From positions 62,001 to 126,000 of the forward strand of contig ABHC01000008.1 of NCBI GenBank assembly GCA_000171835.1: 64,000 nucleotides of DNA. Direction: 5' to 3'. The DNA is from an alpha proteobacterium BAL199. GTDB taxonomy: Bacteria > Pseudomonadota > Alphaproteobacteria > Thalassobaculales > Thalassobaculaceae. Position 1 is the stretch's first letter. Each line of letters starts with the position of its first letter. The translations under genes were made by a program, and so were the position numbers. This document shows positions 54,946 to 63,020 of the stretch, piece after piece. A model generated the notes under the pieces. It had not been told where the DNA came from and did no database searches. It worked only from the letters and a program-made list of their open reading frames with translations.

Positions 54946-55400
54946 TGCTTCTTCTTCAGGCGGACGCCGAACAATTCGAGATGGTGATCGACCAACTCAA
55001 AGCCAAGATCGCGGGCAATCCGCTTCTTCAGGTCCTCAAGCTCCTGGTTGAAGAACTCGATCACCTCACCGCTCTGCACATCGATCATGTGATGATGGTG
55101 GTCTTCCGGGCCCGACTGCTTCTCATAGCGCGCCCGACCATCGCCGAAATCGCGCTTAGAGACGATGCTCATCTCTTCGAACAGCTTCATGGTGCGGTAG
55201 ATCGTGGCCATGGATATGGAGGAGTCGATCGCTTTGACCCGATCATACAACTCCTCGGCGTCCGGATGATCCTCGGAATCCGACAGAACCCGTGCGATCA
55301 CCCGCCGCGGCTCGGTCATCCGAAGCCCCTTCTCGGCGCACAGCGCCTCGATCCTGGACAACACACCGATCTCGTCCACCACTCCGCCTTCGACGGTCAC
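54942..55400 (-). CDS. fur: Fur family transcriptional regulator
   Basis: Metal-dependent repressor of the Fur family, 152 residues. DNA-binding N-terminal part with LRMTEPRRVIARVLSDSE and AIDSSISMATIYRTMKLFEE. The regulatory metal site is the HHHH run at 101-104, then MIDVQSGEVIEFFNQELEDL. It lacks the CxxC structural zinc site of gammaproteobacterial Fur, as do alphaproteobacterial Fur/Mur proteins, which may respond to manganese as well as iron. Fur or Mur is therefore the fair reading; Irr is less likely. It overlaps the small gene downstream. Confidence 0.9.
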   Translation of the reverse strand: MTVEGGVVDEIGVLSRIEALCAEKGLRMTEPRRVIARVLSDSEDHPDAEELYDRVKAIDSSISMATIYRTMKLFEEMSIVSKRDFGDGRARYEKQSGPEDHHHHMIDVQSGEVIEFFNQELEDLKKRIARDLGFELVDHHLELFGVRLKKKH

Positions 55401-55410
55401 TGTTCCGTCC

Positions 55411-55953
55411 TCAGTTGACGCCGATGCTCTGGATGATCTCGGCTTTACCGCGGGTCATGTCGAACTTCAGACGCTCCACCGTCTCCAGATCCGTCCCGGT
55501 CACGCGAACGAAGCGTGCGTTGGCCGGATAGTCGATCGAGTGGATCGCGCCCACGTCGTATAGCCCGGCAACCCCTGGGGTCAACCGGTACGTCTTATCG
55601 TGCTCGATCGCGGCGTCTCCGGCCCCTGAACTGCCGTCGACCCGGCGATACTCGCTCATCTCGGTGTACTCGGTCGCCTGACCGTAGATCGCCCAGGACG
55701 AACCGTGGTCGTGCGGCGGCGACTTGCGGGCATCTTTGTTCACATGCGCGAGAACCACGAAATCGAAATCCGGATCGCGGTAGATCTGGTGGGTGCCGTA
55801 CTCGGCATCCGGACCGCAGGCCGAACGGACGAATTCGTCGTTCTTGAGCAAGGCTTCGAGGTTGCGCCGGATCGTCTCCTTGCCGCCGCGGCCGGGATCC
55901 GCCTTGAGTGCAGCGTTCGCGTCCTTGCAGAACTGCTCGAACGAGTAAGCCAT
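55411..55953 (-). CDS. Cysteine-dioxygenase-type cupin protein
   Basis: Cupin of 180 residues resembling thiol dioxygenases. The iron-binding part is read as PPHDHGSSWAIYGQ, which gives a His-x-His, with a third His in VGAIHSIDYPA. In cysteine dioxygenases these three His bind ferrous iron that adds O2 to a thiol. The related 3-mercaptopropionate enzymes cannot be excluded. Start is the ATG of MAYSFEQFC after GGAGGAG. It lies 10 bases before the fur gene on the same strand, possibly in one transcript. Confidence 0.82.
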   Translation of the reverse strand: MAYSFEQFCKDANAALKADPGRGGKETIRRNLEALLKNDEFVRSACGPDAEYGTHQIYRDPDFDFVVLAHVNKDARKSPPHDHGSSWAIYGQATEYTEMSEYRRVDGSSGAGDAAIEHDKTYRLTPGVAGLYDVGAIHSIDYPANARFVRVTGTDLETVERLKFDMTRGKAEIIQSIGVN

Positions 55954-56044
55954 CTCCACTCCTCCAGTCGTCGCGTTTGCGTTGATCGCCAATTTACGCC
56001 AGCGACCTTACGAGGACAACGCCGCCCGGTCGACCCAATCCGCT

Positions 56045-56578
56045 TCAGGAGATCAGAAGGCCTTCCATCCGATCGCGGTAGGCCTCGATCGGCGAGACGA
56101 TCAGGCCGTCGATCTTGCCGGCGTCATCCCACTCCCGCAGCCGCAAGGCGGCCGGGAGATGAGGGTCGGCGGCGAACTCCTGGACCTCTTCCGGCGACAT
56201 CGGTCCGCCCTGGTGCGCCAGCGTGTGAGTCGAAGCAGCCGACAACCGTGCCGCATAGTCCGGATCGACCGCCACCCGGTAGCGCTTCGCCGCCACGTGC
56301 ATGCGCACCGGTGCAACCACGCTCTCCGGGAAGTGCTGACCCAGGAACACCGCCCCGCCGACGTCGTGCCGGTGCACGCCGAACGCGTCGTCGGGGTCCT
56401 CGATCAGATGCCCGACGTCGTGCAGCAGGGCTGCAACCACCAAGGCGTCCCCCGCCCCTTCCCGCTCGGCCAGCGCCGCGCACTGCAGGCCGTGTTCGGC
56501 AACTGACACGTCCTCGCCATACGGCTCGCTGCCACGGGTTGCGAACAGGTCCAGGATATGATCGACGATCGCTGTCAT
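56045..56578 (-). CDS. HD-domain protein, PhnZ-like
   Basis: HD-fold protein of 177 residues, most like the diiron oxygenase PhnZ, which splits 2-amino-1-hydroxyethylphosphonate to glycine and phosphate. The HD motif is AALLHDVGHLIEDP, and LHVAAKRY-like and ASTHTLAHQGGPMSPEE segments follow in family order. The N-terminal EPYGEDVSVAEHGLQ may correspond to the Tyr/Glu lid of PhnZ, but Asp stands where Glu is expected. No phnY gene accompanies it. A stand-alone phnM lies 41 kb away. Phosphonate catabolism is therefore possible, and a nucleotide phosphohydrolase is an alternative. Confidence 0.75.
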   Translation of the reverse strand: MTAIVDHILDLFATRGSEPYGEDVSVAEHGLQCAALAEREGAGDALVVAALLHDVGHLIEDPDDAFGVHRHDVGGAVFLGQHFPESVVAPVRMHVAAKRYRVAVDPDYAARLSAASTHTLAHQGGPMSPEEVQEFAADPHLPAALRLREWDDAGKIDGLIVSPIEAYRDRMEGLLIS

Positions 56579-56638
56579 GGCGCCACGATAGCGCAGCCTC
56601 ACGGACGGGTCGACGACGTTGCCACCCGCCGCAACCCT

Positions 56639-57505
56639 TCAATCAACTGGTGTCAGCCTTGTCACGGTCTCCGGCGCCAGTTCGGCAAGGTAGATGGCTC
56701 CATCGGGCCCCACCGACATGCCGTGCGCACCGTTGATGGCGGCGCGCCCACGCCCGGCAACCGAGCCGTCGAGACGCAGCACATGGATCCGTGGCACCTG
56801 ATCCGAGATCAGCACCAGCCCGCGGTCGTCGACCACCACGTCCATCGGCTTGTGCATACCCTCCCAGACTGCCAGCACCCGGCCGTCGCGATCGAACACC
56901 TGGACACGGTTGTTCTCCCGGTCGGCAACCAGCACCCGGTCCTCGTGATCAATGGTGATCGCGTGCGGCGTGATGAAGGCACCCGGTCGAGTTCCCAGAG
57001 CACCCCACGAGCCAAGATGCTCGCCACTCGCCGAGAAGCGGTGGACGCGGGTGTTGCCATAGCCGTCCGATACATAGATCTCGCCGTCCGGTGCGACGGT
57101 TACGTCCGTCGGGCTGTTGAACGGCGCCTCGAAAGCCGGGGTGTTCCGGGTGCCCAGTGTGAAGAGCACCCTGCCGTCGAGATCGGCGCACACAACCTCA
57201 TGTGCATCCCGGTCGACGATGAACAGCCGCTCCGTGCCGTCCGGTCGTCGATCGATGTGGATCGCGTGACCGTCGACGATACGCCGATCCATCAGCCCGG
57301 CGACATAGGTTCCGTCAGGGCCGAAGACGACCACCGGAGGGTCGGTACGCTGCAGGACGAACAGACGGCCATCGGACGAGGCCGCAAGCTGGCTGACCAT
57401 GCCCCAGTACATCCCGTCCGGCAGGCGCGCCCAGCCCCGCTCGATCCGGTACCGGCGATCTCCCAGCGCGGTGACGATCCCCTCGTTGCCAAGGCTTGTG
57501 CTCAT
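56639..57505 (-). CDS. NHL-repeat beta-propeller protein
   Basis: Six-bladed propeller protein of the NHL/SMP-30 type, 288 residues. Repeat units such as NSPTDVTVAPDGEIYVSDGY, TPHAITIDHEDRVLVADREN and VDGHAIHIDRRPDGTERLF show the usual Asp, Gly and aromatic turns. No signal peptide is seen, so it is probably cytoplasmic, unlike secreted NHL lyases. Members act as lactonases, lyases or scaffolds. It sits 40 bases after the PhyH gene on the same strand and probably shares its transcript. Function unknown. Confidence 0.85.
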   Translation of the reverse strand: MSTSLGNEGIVTALGDRRYRIERGWARLPDGMYWGMVSQLAASSDGRLFVLQRTDPPVVVFGPDGTYVAGLMDRRIVDGHAIHIDRRPDGTERLFIVDRDAHEVVCADLDGRVLFTLGTRNTPAFEAPFNSPTDVTVAPDGEIYVSDGYGNTRVHRFSASGEHLGSWGALGTRPGAFITPHAITIDHEDRVLVADRENNRVQVFDRDGRVLAVWEGMHKPMDVVVDDRGLVLISDQVPRIHVLRLDGSVAGRGRAAINGAHGMSVGPDGAIYLAELAPETVTRLTPVD

Positions 57506-57545
57506 CGATGCAAACCTTCAACGCCACATTGACGGTCGAGCCCAC

Positions 57546-58388
57546 TCACACCTTGATGTGCGCCGGCTGCCCTGCGACCCCTTTGTAGAGCACGCTTTGG
57601 CGAAACTCGAGGATGCGCTTGTGCTCGGCGATCGCCTCGGCGTCCATATCGGCCTTCGGCGCCTTCTCATGCATGAAGTGCCCGTAGCGGTCCTCGCCGC
57701 GCACCAGCAGAGCGGCATCGCGGTCGCCGTTGATCTGTTGGACATGCGGGGCGACGTAGCGAATGGCGACGCCGATGCGGCGGTCGTCGCTGCGGTTCGG
57801 CTCCGACGCGTGCGCCGCCAGCACGTGGTGCAGCGACGCCTCGCCCGGCTGCAACGGCATCAACACCGCCTCATCCTCGTTGACGTCGACCGCGATCTCC
57901 TGGCCACGGGTCAGCAGGTTCTCCTTGGCGAGTGTGTCGCGGTGGGCAATCTGCTTCCACTGGTGGCTGCCTGGAATAACCTTCATGCATCCGCTGACCT
58001 CGGTAGCCGGCGACAGCGCGACCCAAGCGGTCACCACATCCGGCTTGTCCAAACCCCAGTAGGTCGCGTCCTGGTGCCAGGATACAAAGCCCGGATTGTG
58101 TGCATCTTTTACGAACAGCGAGGTTCCCCAGCAGAACAGGTCAGGACCCAGCAGGTCCTCAACGGCGTCGAGAATGCTCGGGTTCAGCACCAGTTCGGTC
58201 ACCCAGGTCTGGAGCAGGTAAAGCTTGGCGCCCTTCGACAACTCGTACCAGCCGCCGTTCGCCGCCTCGTACGCCTCGAACCGGCGCCGGTACGCAGCCG
58301 CCGTGGCCGCGTCCATCGCACGGACCGGCGAGGCATAGCCGTCGCGGTGGTACGCGGCGATCCGTTCGTCGGACAGAACCTTACCCAT
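57546..58388 (-). CDS. Phytanoyl-CoA dioxygenase family protein
   Basis: Fe(II)/2-oxoglutarate-dependent dioxygenase of the PhyH family, 280 residues. It hydroxylates a substrate such as an amine, halogenated compound or fatty acid derivative. The iron facial triad is SWHQDATYWGL (His-x-Asp) with a distal His in LHHVLAAHASEPN, followed by the 2-oxoglutarate Arg near NRSDDRRIGVAI. GTG directly before the ATG is an alternative start. Divergent from a LysR regulator with a 17-bp dyad between them, and followed by an NHL gene. Substrate unknown. Confidence 0.9.
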   Translation of the reverse strand: MGKVLSDERIAAYHRDGYASPVRAMDAATAAAYRRRFEAYEAANGGWYELSKGAKLYLLQTWVTELVLNPSILDAVEDLLGPDLFCWGTSLFVKDAHNPGFVSWHQDATYWGLDKPDVVTAWVALSPATEVSGCMKVIPGSHQWKQIAHRDTLAKENLLTRGQEIAVDVNEDEAVLMPLQPGEASLHHVLAAHASEPNRSDDRRIGVAIRYVAPHVQQINGDRDAALLVRGEDRYGHFMHEKAPKADMDAEAIAEHKRILEFRQSVLYKGVAGQPAHIKV

Positions 58389-58456
58389 CACGCGTCACTC
58401 CCTTCGACCGGCTGAGCTTGTCTCATCCGTTTGAACCACGGTAAGGGCACCGGTTG

Positions 58457-58473
58457 GTATCGACAAATGATAC
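58457..58473. promoter_or_regulatory. LysR-type operator candidate
   Basis: GTATC (58457-58461) and GATAC (58469-58473) form an inverted repeat around seven bases. A T-N11-A also fits (58458 and 58470). It lies between the divergent PhyH and LysR genes, as expected for LysR autoregulation and control of the neighbour. Confidence 0.5.
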
Positions 58474-58503
58474 GATTTCATGACTCGAGTGAACTGAGCT
58501 CAG

Positions 58504-59409
58504 GTGACCATGCCAGATCTACCACCTCTCTCCGCTCTGCAGGCCTTCGAGGCGACCGCCCGCCGGCTCAGCGTGCGCGATGCATCGGAGGAGTTGCGGG
58601 TCACACCGTCGGCGGTCAGCCACCGGCTGCGGAACCTGGAAACCGCCATTGGGGTCAAGCTGTTCCACCGTCTCAACCGACAGCTCATTCTCACCGACGC
58701 CGGCTCGGTGTACCTGTCGCGGGTCGCACCGGCGTTCGATGCGCTCCGCTCGGCGACTTCGGAAATCGCCGAGCGCGGATCGGCCGACACGCTGACCCTG
58801 ACCGCACCACCTAGCTTTGCCGAGATCTGGCTGCTACCCCGGCTCAGTCGATTCCTGTCGGCGCATCCGGACATCGACCTGCGGGTCGAGGCATCGTCGC
58901 GCGCCGTCGACTTCTCGCGCGAGCCGGTCGACGCCTCGATCCGCTATGGGCGCGGCGACTGGCCGGGGCTGGTCGCCCGCAAGCTGGTCGAGGAGCAGTT
59001 GGTTGCGGTATGCGCACCGTCCCTGCAGACTGGAACCTATGACGTGACGGAGCCCGGTGACCTCGCCCGACACACCCTGATTCACTCCGATCAGCGGCTG
59101 ACCAGCTGGACTGCGTGGCTGCGCAGCCATGGCCATGGGACGGTCAAGGGCGACCGGAATCTACGGTTTTCGCAATCCGCTCATTCCCTACGTGCCGCGG
59201 CCGACGGGCTGGGCGTGGCGCTGGAAAGCCGGATCATGGCAGCGGCGTATCTGGACGCCGGAACACTGGTCGAGCCGTTTCCCGACCTTGCGCCAGCCGA
59301 CGACGGTGCGGCCTATCACCTGGTGGTGCCGCCGGACCGGTCGATGCTGCCGAAGGTGCGGGCGTTGGATTCCTGGCTGACCGATGAAGCTGGCAGCACA
59401 TCAATCTGA
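58504..59409 (+). CDS. LysR family transcriptional regulator
   Basis: LysR-type regulator, 301 residues, of the GcvA-like group. N-terminal winged-helix segment LPPLSALQAFEATARRLSVRD with SEELRVTPSAVSHRLRNLE and the linker IGVKLFHRLNR, then a substrate-binding domain (about 90-300) with GDWPGLVARKLVEEQLVAV and RAAADGLGVALESRIM. GTG at 58504 or ATG at 58510 can be the start. It is divergent from the PhyH/NHL genes, so it probably regulates them in response to a pathway compound. Confidence 0.92.
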   Translation: MTMPDLPPLSALQAFEATARRLSVRDASEELRVTPSAVSHRLRNLETAIGVKLFHRLNRQLILTDAGSVYLSRVAPAFDALRSATSEIAERGSADTLTLTAPPSFAEIWLLPRLSRFLSAHPDIDLRVEASSRAVDFSREPVDASIRYGRGDWPGLVARKLVEEQLVAVCAPSLQTGTYDVTEPGDLARHTLIHSDQRLTSWTAWLRSHGHGTVKGDRNLRFSQSAHSLRAAADGLGVALESRIMAAAYLDAGTLVEPFPDLAPADDGAAYHLVVPPDRSMLPKVRALDSWLTDEAGSTSI

Positions 59410-59469
59410 CGCCTTGCCGGTGCACCGACTTTCATCCATCACACCGTCTGACTGAGCGAGAATGCCTTC

Positions 59470-60222
59470 ATGACCTCACCGATGCCTGTTCTTGTCCGGA
59501 CCGCAGAGGACTTGGCGCCTGTGCTCGCCCGGGTGTCCGCAGGCGCTCTCCTGATCGGGCTGGACTTCGACGGTACGCTGTCGCCGATCGTTGACCGGCC
59601 GCAGGATGCCCGGCTGGACACCGGCATGCAGCACCGTCTGGGCCAGTTGTCTGCGCTGGTTCCAACCGCCGTCGTCAGCGGCCGTGACCTTGACGTTCTG
59701 CACGCACTGGTGCCGGTCGCGGGCCTCACGCTTGTCGGCTCTCACGGTCTCGAGATGTCGCATCCGGACGGGACAGTCGAACGCGCCGACGGCCTCGACC
59801 GCAGCGACGCCGACCTGTCGGCCCTGGTCAAACGGCTTCACTGCGCAACCGCGTCCCTGCAAGGGGTTCTGGTGGAGCCGAAGCGGCATTCGGTCGCCGT
59901 GCACTGGCGCATGGCGGCGTTGTCCGAACAGACGGCGGCGGAACGCGTGGTGCTCGACGCAGCCCGAGAGGCTGCGTCGTTCAAGGTAGTCACGGGAAAG
60001 ATGGTGGCGGAACTGCGTCCGGCAATCGAACGCGACAAAGGCGGGGCAATCGCCCTGCTCCGTGCTGCTGCGGTCGTGGACGGCAAGTCACCGACGGTGC
60101 TTTACATCGGCGATGACGTTACCGATGAGGATGCGTTCCAAACCCTCGATCCGGCACGGGATGTCGGTATCTTGGTGGCGTCGTCGCCACGGCCTAGTGC
60201 GGCGGGCTTGGCGTGTTCATGA
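59470..60222 (+). CDS. otsB: Trehalose-6-phosphate phosphatase, frameshifted near the C-terminus
   Basis: HAD-superfamily trehalose-phosphatase, 250 residues as read. LDFDGTLSPIVDRP carries the nucleophile Asp of HAD motif I, then AVVSGRDLDV, LVGSHGLEM and the later TGKMVAELRP with DKG. LYIGDDVTDEDAFQTL is the last HAD motif. The ending PRPSAAGLACS is abrupt, and the following reading frame one base ahead continues WRVHDIAAVADLLDRLIA, which is what the family end should look like. A single extra T at 60208-60209 would explain it. No otsA gene is present in this window. Confidence 0.85.
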   Translation: MTSPMPVLVRTAEDLAPVLARVSAGALLIGLDFDGTLSPIVDRPQDARLDTGMQHRLGQLSALVPTAVVSGRDLDVLHALVPVAGLTLVGSHGLEMSHPDGTVERADGLDRSDADLSALVKRLHCATASLQGVLVEPKRHSVAVHWRMAALSEQTAAERVVLDAAREAASFKVVTGKMVAELRPAIERDKGGAIALLRAAAVVDGKSPTVLYIGDDVTDEDAFQTLDPARDVGILVASSPRPSAAGLACS

Positions 60223-60289
60223 CATTGCCGCGGTCGCCGACCTGCTCGATCGGTTGATCGCAACGCGCCGGGCCGCCGCTACTCCATGA
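60209..60289 (+). other. Out-of-frame C-terminal tail of otsB
   Basis: Continuing in the alternative frame from TGG at 60209 gives WRVHDIAAVADLLDRLIATR and a stop at 60287-60289. It restores the usual C-terminal helix of trehalose-phosphatases and supports a one-base frameshift at T60208/T60209. Confidence 0.7.
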
Positions 60290-60617
60290 TGCAGCAGGAC
60301 ACCAGATCGTCGCCACGATAGAGGGCGGCGGCAAATCGGTGATTGCCGTCCTGGATGTGGCCGTCGCGGATGGTGACCGAACAGCGATTGGGGTGAACAT
60401 TGCGGATCAGCCAGGCGATGCGCCCGGCGTGCTCGGCGGCCGGTACCGGCGCGTTCGGGTCGCGGCCCTCTTCCGGTGCAATCAGATCGTCGTTGGCTAG
60501 ATGCCGCTCGATCAGACCGTCGTCCACGGTGACACCGCCGGCCCAGCGCGGATAACTGCGCACACCGGTCAGTTCCATCACCTCACGGACAGGCAGGGTC
60601 GCGAGTCGGATCGCCAT
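60279..60617 (-). CDS. Small ParB/Srx-like protein
   Basis: A 112-residue protein resembling the ParB/sulfiredoxin nucleotide-binding fold. The core CSVTIRDGHIQDGNHRFAAALYRGDDLV resembles the DGNHR phosphate-contact motif of ParB-like domains. It lacks a HTH, so it is not a chromosome-partition ParB. The last bases overlap the restored otsB tail by 11 bases, as tail-to-tail genes. A strong hairpin lies 74 bases upstream. No function is proposed. Confidence 0.65.
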   Translation of the reverse strand: MAIRLATLPVREVMELTGVRSYPRWAGGVTVDDGLIERHLANDDLIAPEEGRDPNAPVPAAEHAGRIAWLIRNVHPNRCSVTIRDGHIQDGNHRFAAALYRGDDLVSCCIME

Positions 60618-60690
60618 CGGAAGGCCCTTCTTCGGTGCATCGTGTCAATCAGGCGGGCACCGGCAGGCCGAGTGATCCCAGGGTCTGGAA

Positions 60691-60730
60691 CGTCACGGAG
60701 GCCCCGCGCTAGGCGGAGGCCTCCGTGACG
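60691..60730. promoter_or_regulatory. 13-bp hairpin upstream of the ParB-like gene
   Basis: CGTCACGGAGGCC (60691-60703) pairs perfectly with GGCCTCCGTGACG (60718-60730). Inside, CCGC and GCGG can extend the stem past one bulge. No T-run follows on either strand. It lies between the divergent ParB-like gene and the small membrane-protein gene. Confidence 0.55.
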
Positions 60731-60884
60731 AAGGGGCGTTTATACGGATTCTTTTTGCGTTGCAACACCGTCAAAACGACAGCGCGTGTCGTCGCCAGAC
60801 GATTGCTCGGGACCACTCGCGCCTATCTATCGGAAAGCATCAGAAACAGTGCCGTGCATGCGGCCGACATTATGGACCGTCGCT

Positions 60885-61199
60885 ATGCCACAGGGCCTTG
60901 AAAACCAGAACCTCGCCGTCGATCCGTCGGTTGATCCAATCGTCCTGGCGGTGATGCTGATTGCATTCCTGGTCGGTGCCGTTGGACCGTTCGTTCTGTG
61001 CGTTCTCGGATCAGTCCGCGAAGAGCGAGCCATGCGTCGCTTTGCTGCAAATGCGAAGGCCGTGGAGGAAGCGCAGATCGCCAATCCGGTCGACAGCAAC
61101 GTGCTTCCCGCTGCCCTCCCCCTGCAGGCATCCGCAATGCCGGAAACCCTATTGCCAGCGAACGACGCCGCAGGCCCGGTCCAGGCGGTCGGAGGCTGA
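60885..61199 (+). CDS. Small single-helix membrane protein, hypothetical
   Basis: A 104-residue protein with one clear transmembrane helix (about residues 17-41, PIVLAVMLIAFLVGAVGPFV) and a polar C-terminal tail with AAGPVQAVGG. The ATG of MPQGLENQN has no strong ribosome-binding site. Codon composition resembles its neighbours. There is no recognised family; it may be a membrane-anchored small protein or not expressed. Confidence 0.4.
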   Translation: MPQGLENQNLAVDPSVDPIVLAVMLIAFLVGAVGPFVLCVLGSVREERAMRRFAANAKAVEEAQIANPVDSNVLPAALPLQASAMPETLLPANDAAGPVQAVGG

Positions 61200-61220
61200 C
61201 GCCGCTGCGATAGCTCGGAG

Positions 61221-62408
61221 CTACAACCGGCGCGGCAGATAGGTGGCTATGCCAGCCGTCCCGATCATCAGCACCCCCAGGGCGACAAACACCGACCCGA
61301 TCGGAAAAACGATCAGCAGACCGGCGTAGATTGCCGCCGGCAACAGTTGTGACATTTCGATGTAGGTTCGGAACACCGAAGTCATTTCCGAGCGTTCGTA
61401 CGGATGGACCGAACGCAAGAACGGGATGTTGCCGAGCGCGTCCAGGGTAACCGACCCAAGGCAGGCCACGAAGAACAGAGCGGCCAGAACAGCCGGTCCC
61501 GGCTGCAACAGGCCCGCGATCACCGACAATGTGCCGGTGAACACCAGGGCGCCCATGACCATCCCGCGGATTCCGAAGCGGCTGCCCAGGCGGCCGGCGA
61601 TCGGTGCCAAGAACAGCATCCCCTGCCCACCCGACAGCATCGCCGCTGCCAGCATCTCGTCGCCGCCGGCCTGGACGATATACAGCGGCGGATAGACGAA
61701 GAACGTCGTCCAGAACGCACTGCGGGCGAACGGGATCGCCCAGGCTAGACGCAGGCGCGGTTGCGCCAAGAACCGGCGGATGTTGTGCCAGGGCATCGGC
61801 GGCTTGCGGGTCGCGGGCGCAACCGCCGGGTTGTCTTGCATCCGCAGCAGCCAGAAATACCCCAACGCCAACAGCGCGAAGATCGCGCTCGGTACGCAGA
61901 CCGCCAGCAAGCCGTGGGTCTTGTACAGCCAGATCCCGAGCGCTGGGCCGATGAACCATGCCACCCCCATCACCGCCAGGCGCCGCGGCTCGGCCGTCAC
62001 GAAATCCTTCCGGCGGATGTAGTCGAGGATGTAGAGGTTCAGCGCGATATTGACGCACACCACCGCGAGCGCCCGGAACTGCAATGAAGCTATGAACGGG
62101 ATCGTCGCCTCGGTGATCATCAAAAGAGACGCCGCCACCATGAACAGGCAGCCGGCCGAGAACACCCACTTCCGCCGGACCACACGGATCACCAAGGGAA
62201 CGGCGAAACTCGCCAGAAGCGCCAGCACCCCGATCGTGGTGTAGGTGATCGAGACATTCCGGGCCGAACCCAACAGCTCATAGGCTTCCAACGGAATGAT
62301 GCCGGCAATCAGCGACCGCGAAAACGCCTCGGTCGCCGACAGAATCGCAAAAACGTTCGCGCCGGGTCGATCGACGACCCGCAGCCACATGGGAAAGCGG
62401 ATTTCCAT
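61221..62408 (-). CDS. MFS transporter (paralogue of the 30.6-kb gene)
   Basis: Second major facilitator transporter, 395 residues, twelve helices. It shares with the 30644-31891 protein the segments LNLYILDYIRRKDFVTAEP and RRFLAQPRLRLAWAIPFARS, the N-terminal AFSRSLIAGIIPLEAYELLG pattern and the ENPAV/DNPAV turn after helix 6. The two are clearly related and likely transport related compounds. It faces the small membrane-protein gene, and its promoter lies before the YjbR-type gene. Substrate unknown. Confidence 0.9.
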   Translation of the reverse strand: MEIRFPMWLRVVDRPGANVFAILSATEAFSRSLIAGIIPLEAYELLGSARNVSITYTTIGVLALLASFAVPLVIRVVRRKWVFSAGCLFMVAASLLMITEATIPFIASLQFRALAVVCVNIALNLYILDYIRRKDFVTAEPRRLAVMGVAWFIGPALGIWLYKTHGLLAVCVPSAIFALLALGYFWLLRMQDNPAVAPATRKPPMPWHNIRRFLAQPRLRLAWAIPFARSAFWTTFFVYPPLYIVQAGGDEMLAAAMLSGGQGMLFLAPIAGRLGSRFGIRGMVMGALVFTGTLSVIAGLLQPGPAVLAALFFVACLGSVTLDALGNIPFLRSVHPYERSEMTSVFRTYIEMSQLLPAAIYAGLLIVFPIGSVFVALGVLMIGTAGIATYLPRRL

Positions 62409-62645
62409 GGGACCAGCTTACCGATCGAACAACACTCGGCCAGCCCGTTTGCGACACCTCAGCAACTCCAGGTCTGACGCAACGGATTGCGACGGTTGAC
62501 GGTTCCACGCGGCCCTTTCAACCTCCGCGACTCGGGCCGCAGCCCCAACCGGGCCGGGTATCCCGCCCGGGATCGCTGGAGTATTTTCATCAACCCCGAA
62601 CCGAGGCGCATCAGAACTACACGCCTGAACAAAGCCGGAGAACGC

Positions 62646-63011
62646 ATGACATACGACGAGTTCAACGTGTTCTGCGCGTCGCTGCATGCCACGACCCACG
62701 TGGTGCAGTGGGGCGGCTCCGACGTCTGGAAGGTCGGCGGAAAGGTGTTCGCCATCGGTGGCTGGGACAAAGGCAAAGACCCCGCCTACACCTTCAAGGT
62801 GTCCGAGATCGCCTATGAATTCCTGAAGGAACAGCCCGGCCTGCGGCCCGCGCCATACCTGGCGTCGCGTGGCATGAAGTGGATCCAGCACTACGGTACC
62901 CCGGGCCTGAGCGACGAAGAGTTGAAGGAGTATCTGGGAGTGTCGCACCGCATCGTGGCCGGCGGGCTGACCAAGAAGCTGCGCCGAGAACTGAACCTCT
63001 ACATCGAATGA
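62646..63011 (+). CDS. MmcQ/YjbR family protein
   Basis: Small YjbR-fold protein of 121 residues. The family is conserved, sometimes called DNA-binding because of a helix-turn-like fold, but no function is proved. Signatures: MTYDEFNVFCASLHATTH, VWKVGGKVFAIGGWDKGK, FKVSEIAYEFLKEQPGLRPAPYLA and SHRIVAGGLTKKLRRELN. Start is the ATG after GGAG; the open frame upstream is non-coding. It faces the anti-sigma gene tail to tail. Confidence 0.92.
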   Translation: MTYDEFNVFCASLHATTHVVQWGGSDVWKVGGKVFAIGGWDKGKDPAYTFKVSEIAYEFLKEQPGLRPAPYLASRGMKWIQHYGTPGLSDEELKEYLGVSHRIVAGGLTKKLRRELNLYIE

Positions 63012-63020
63012 GGCGGCATC

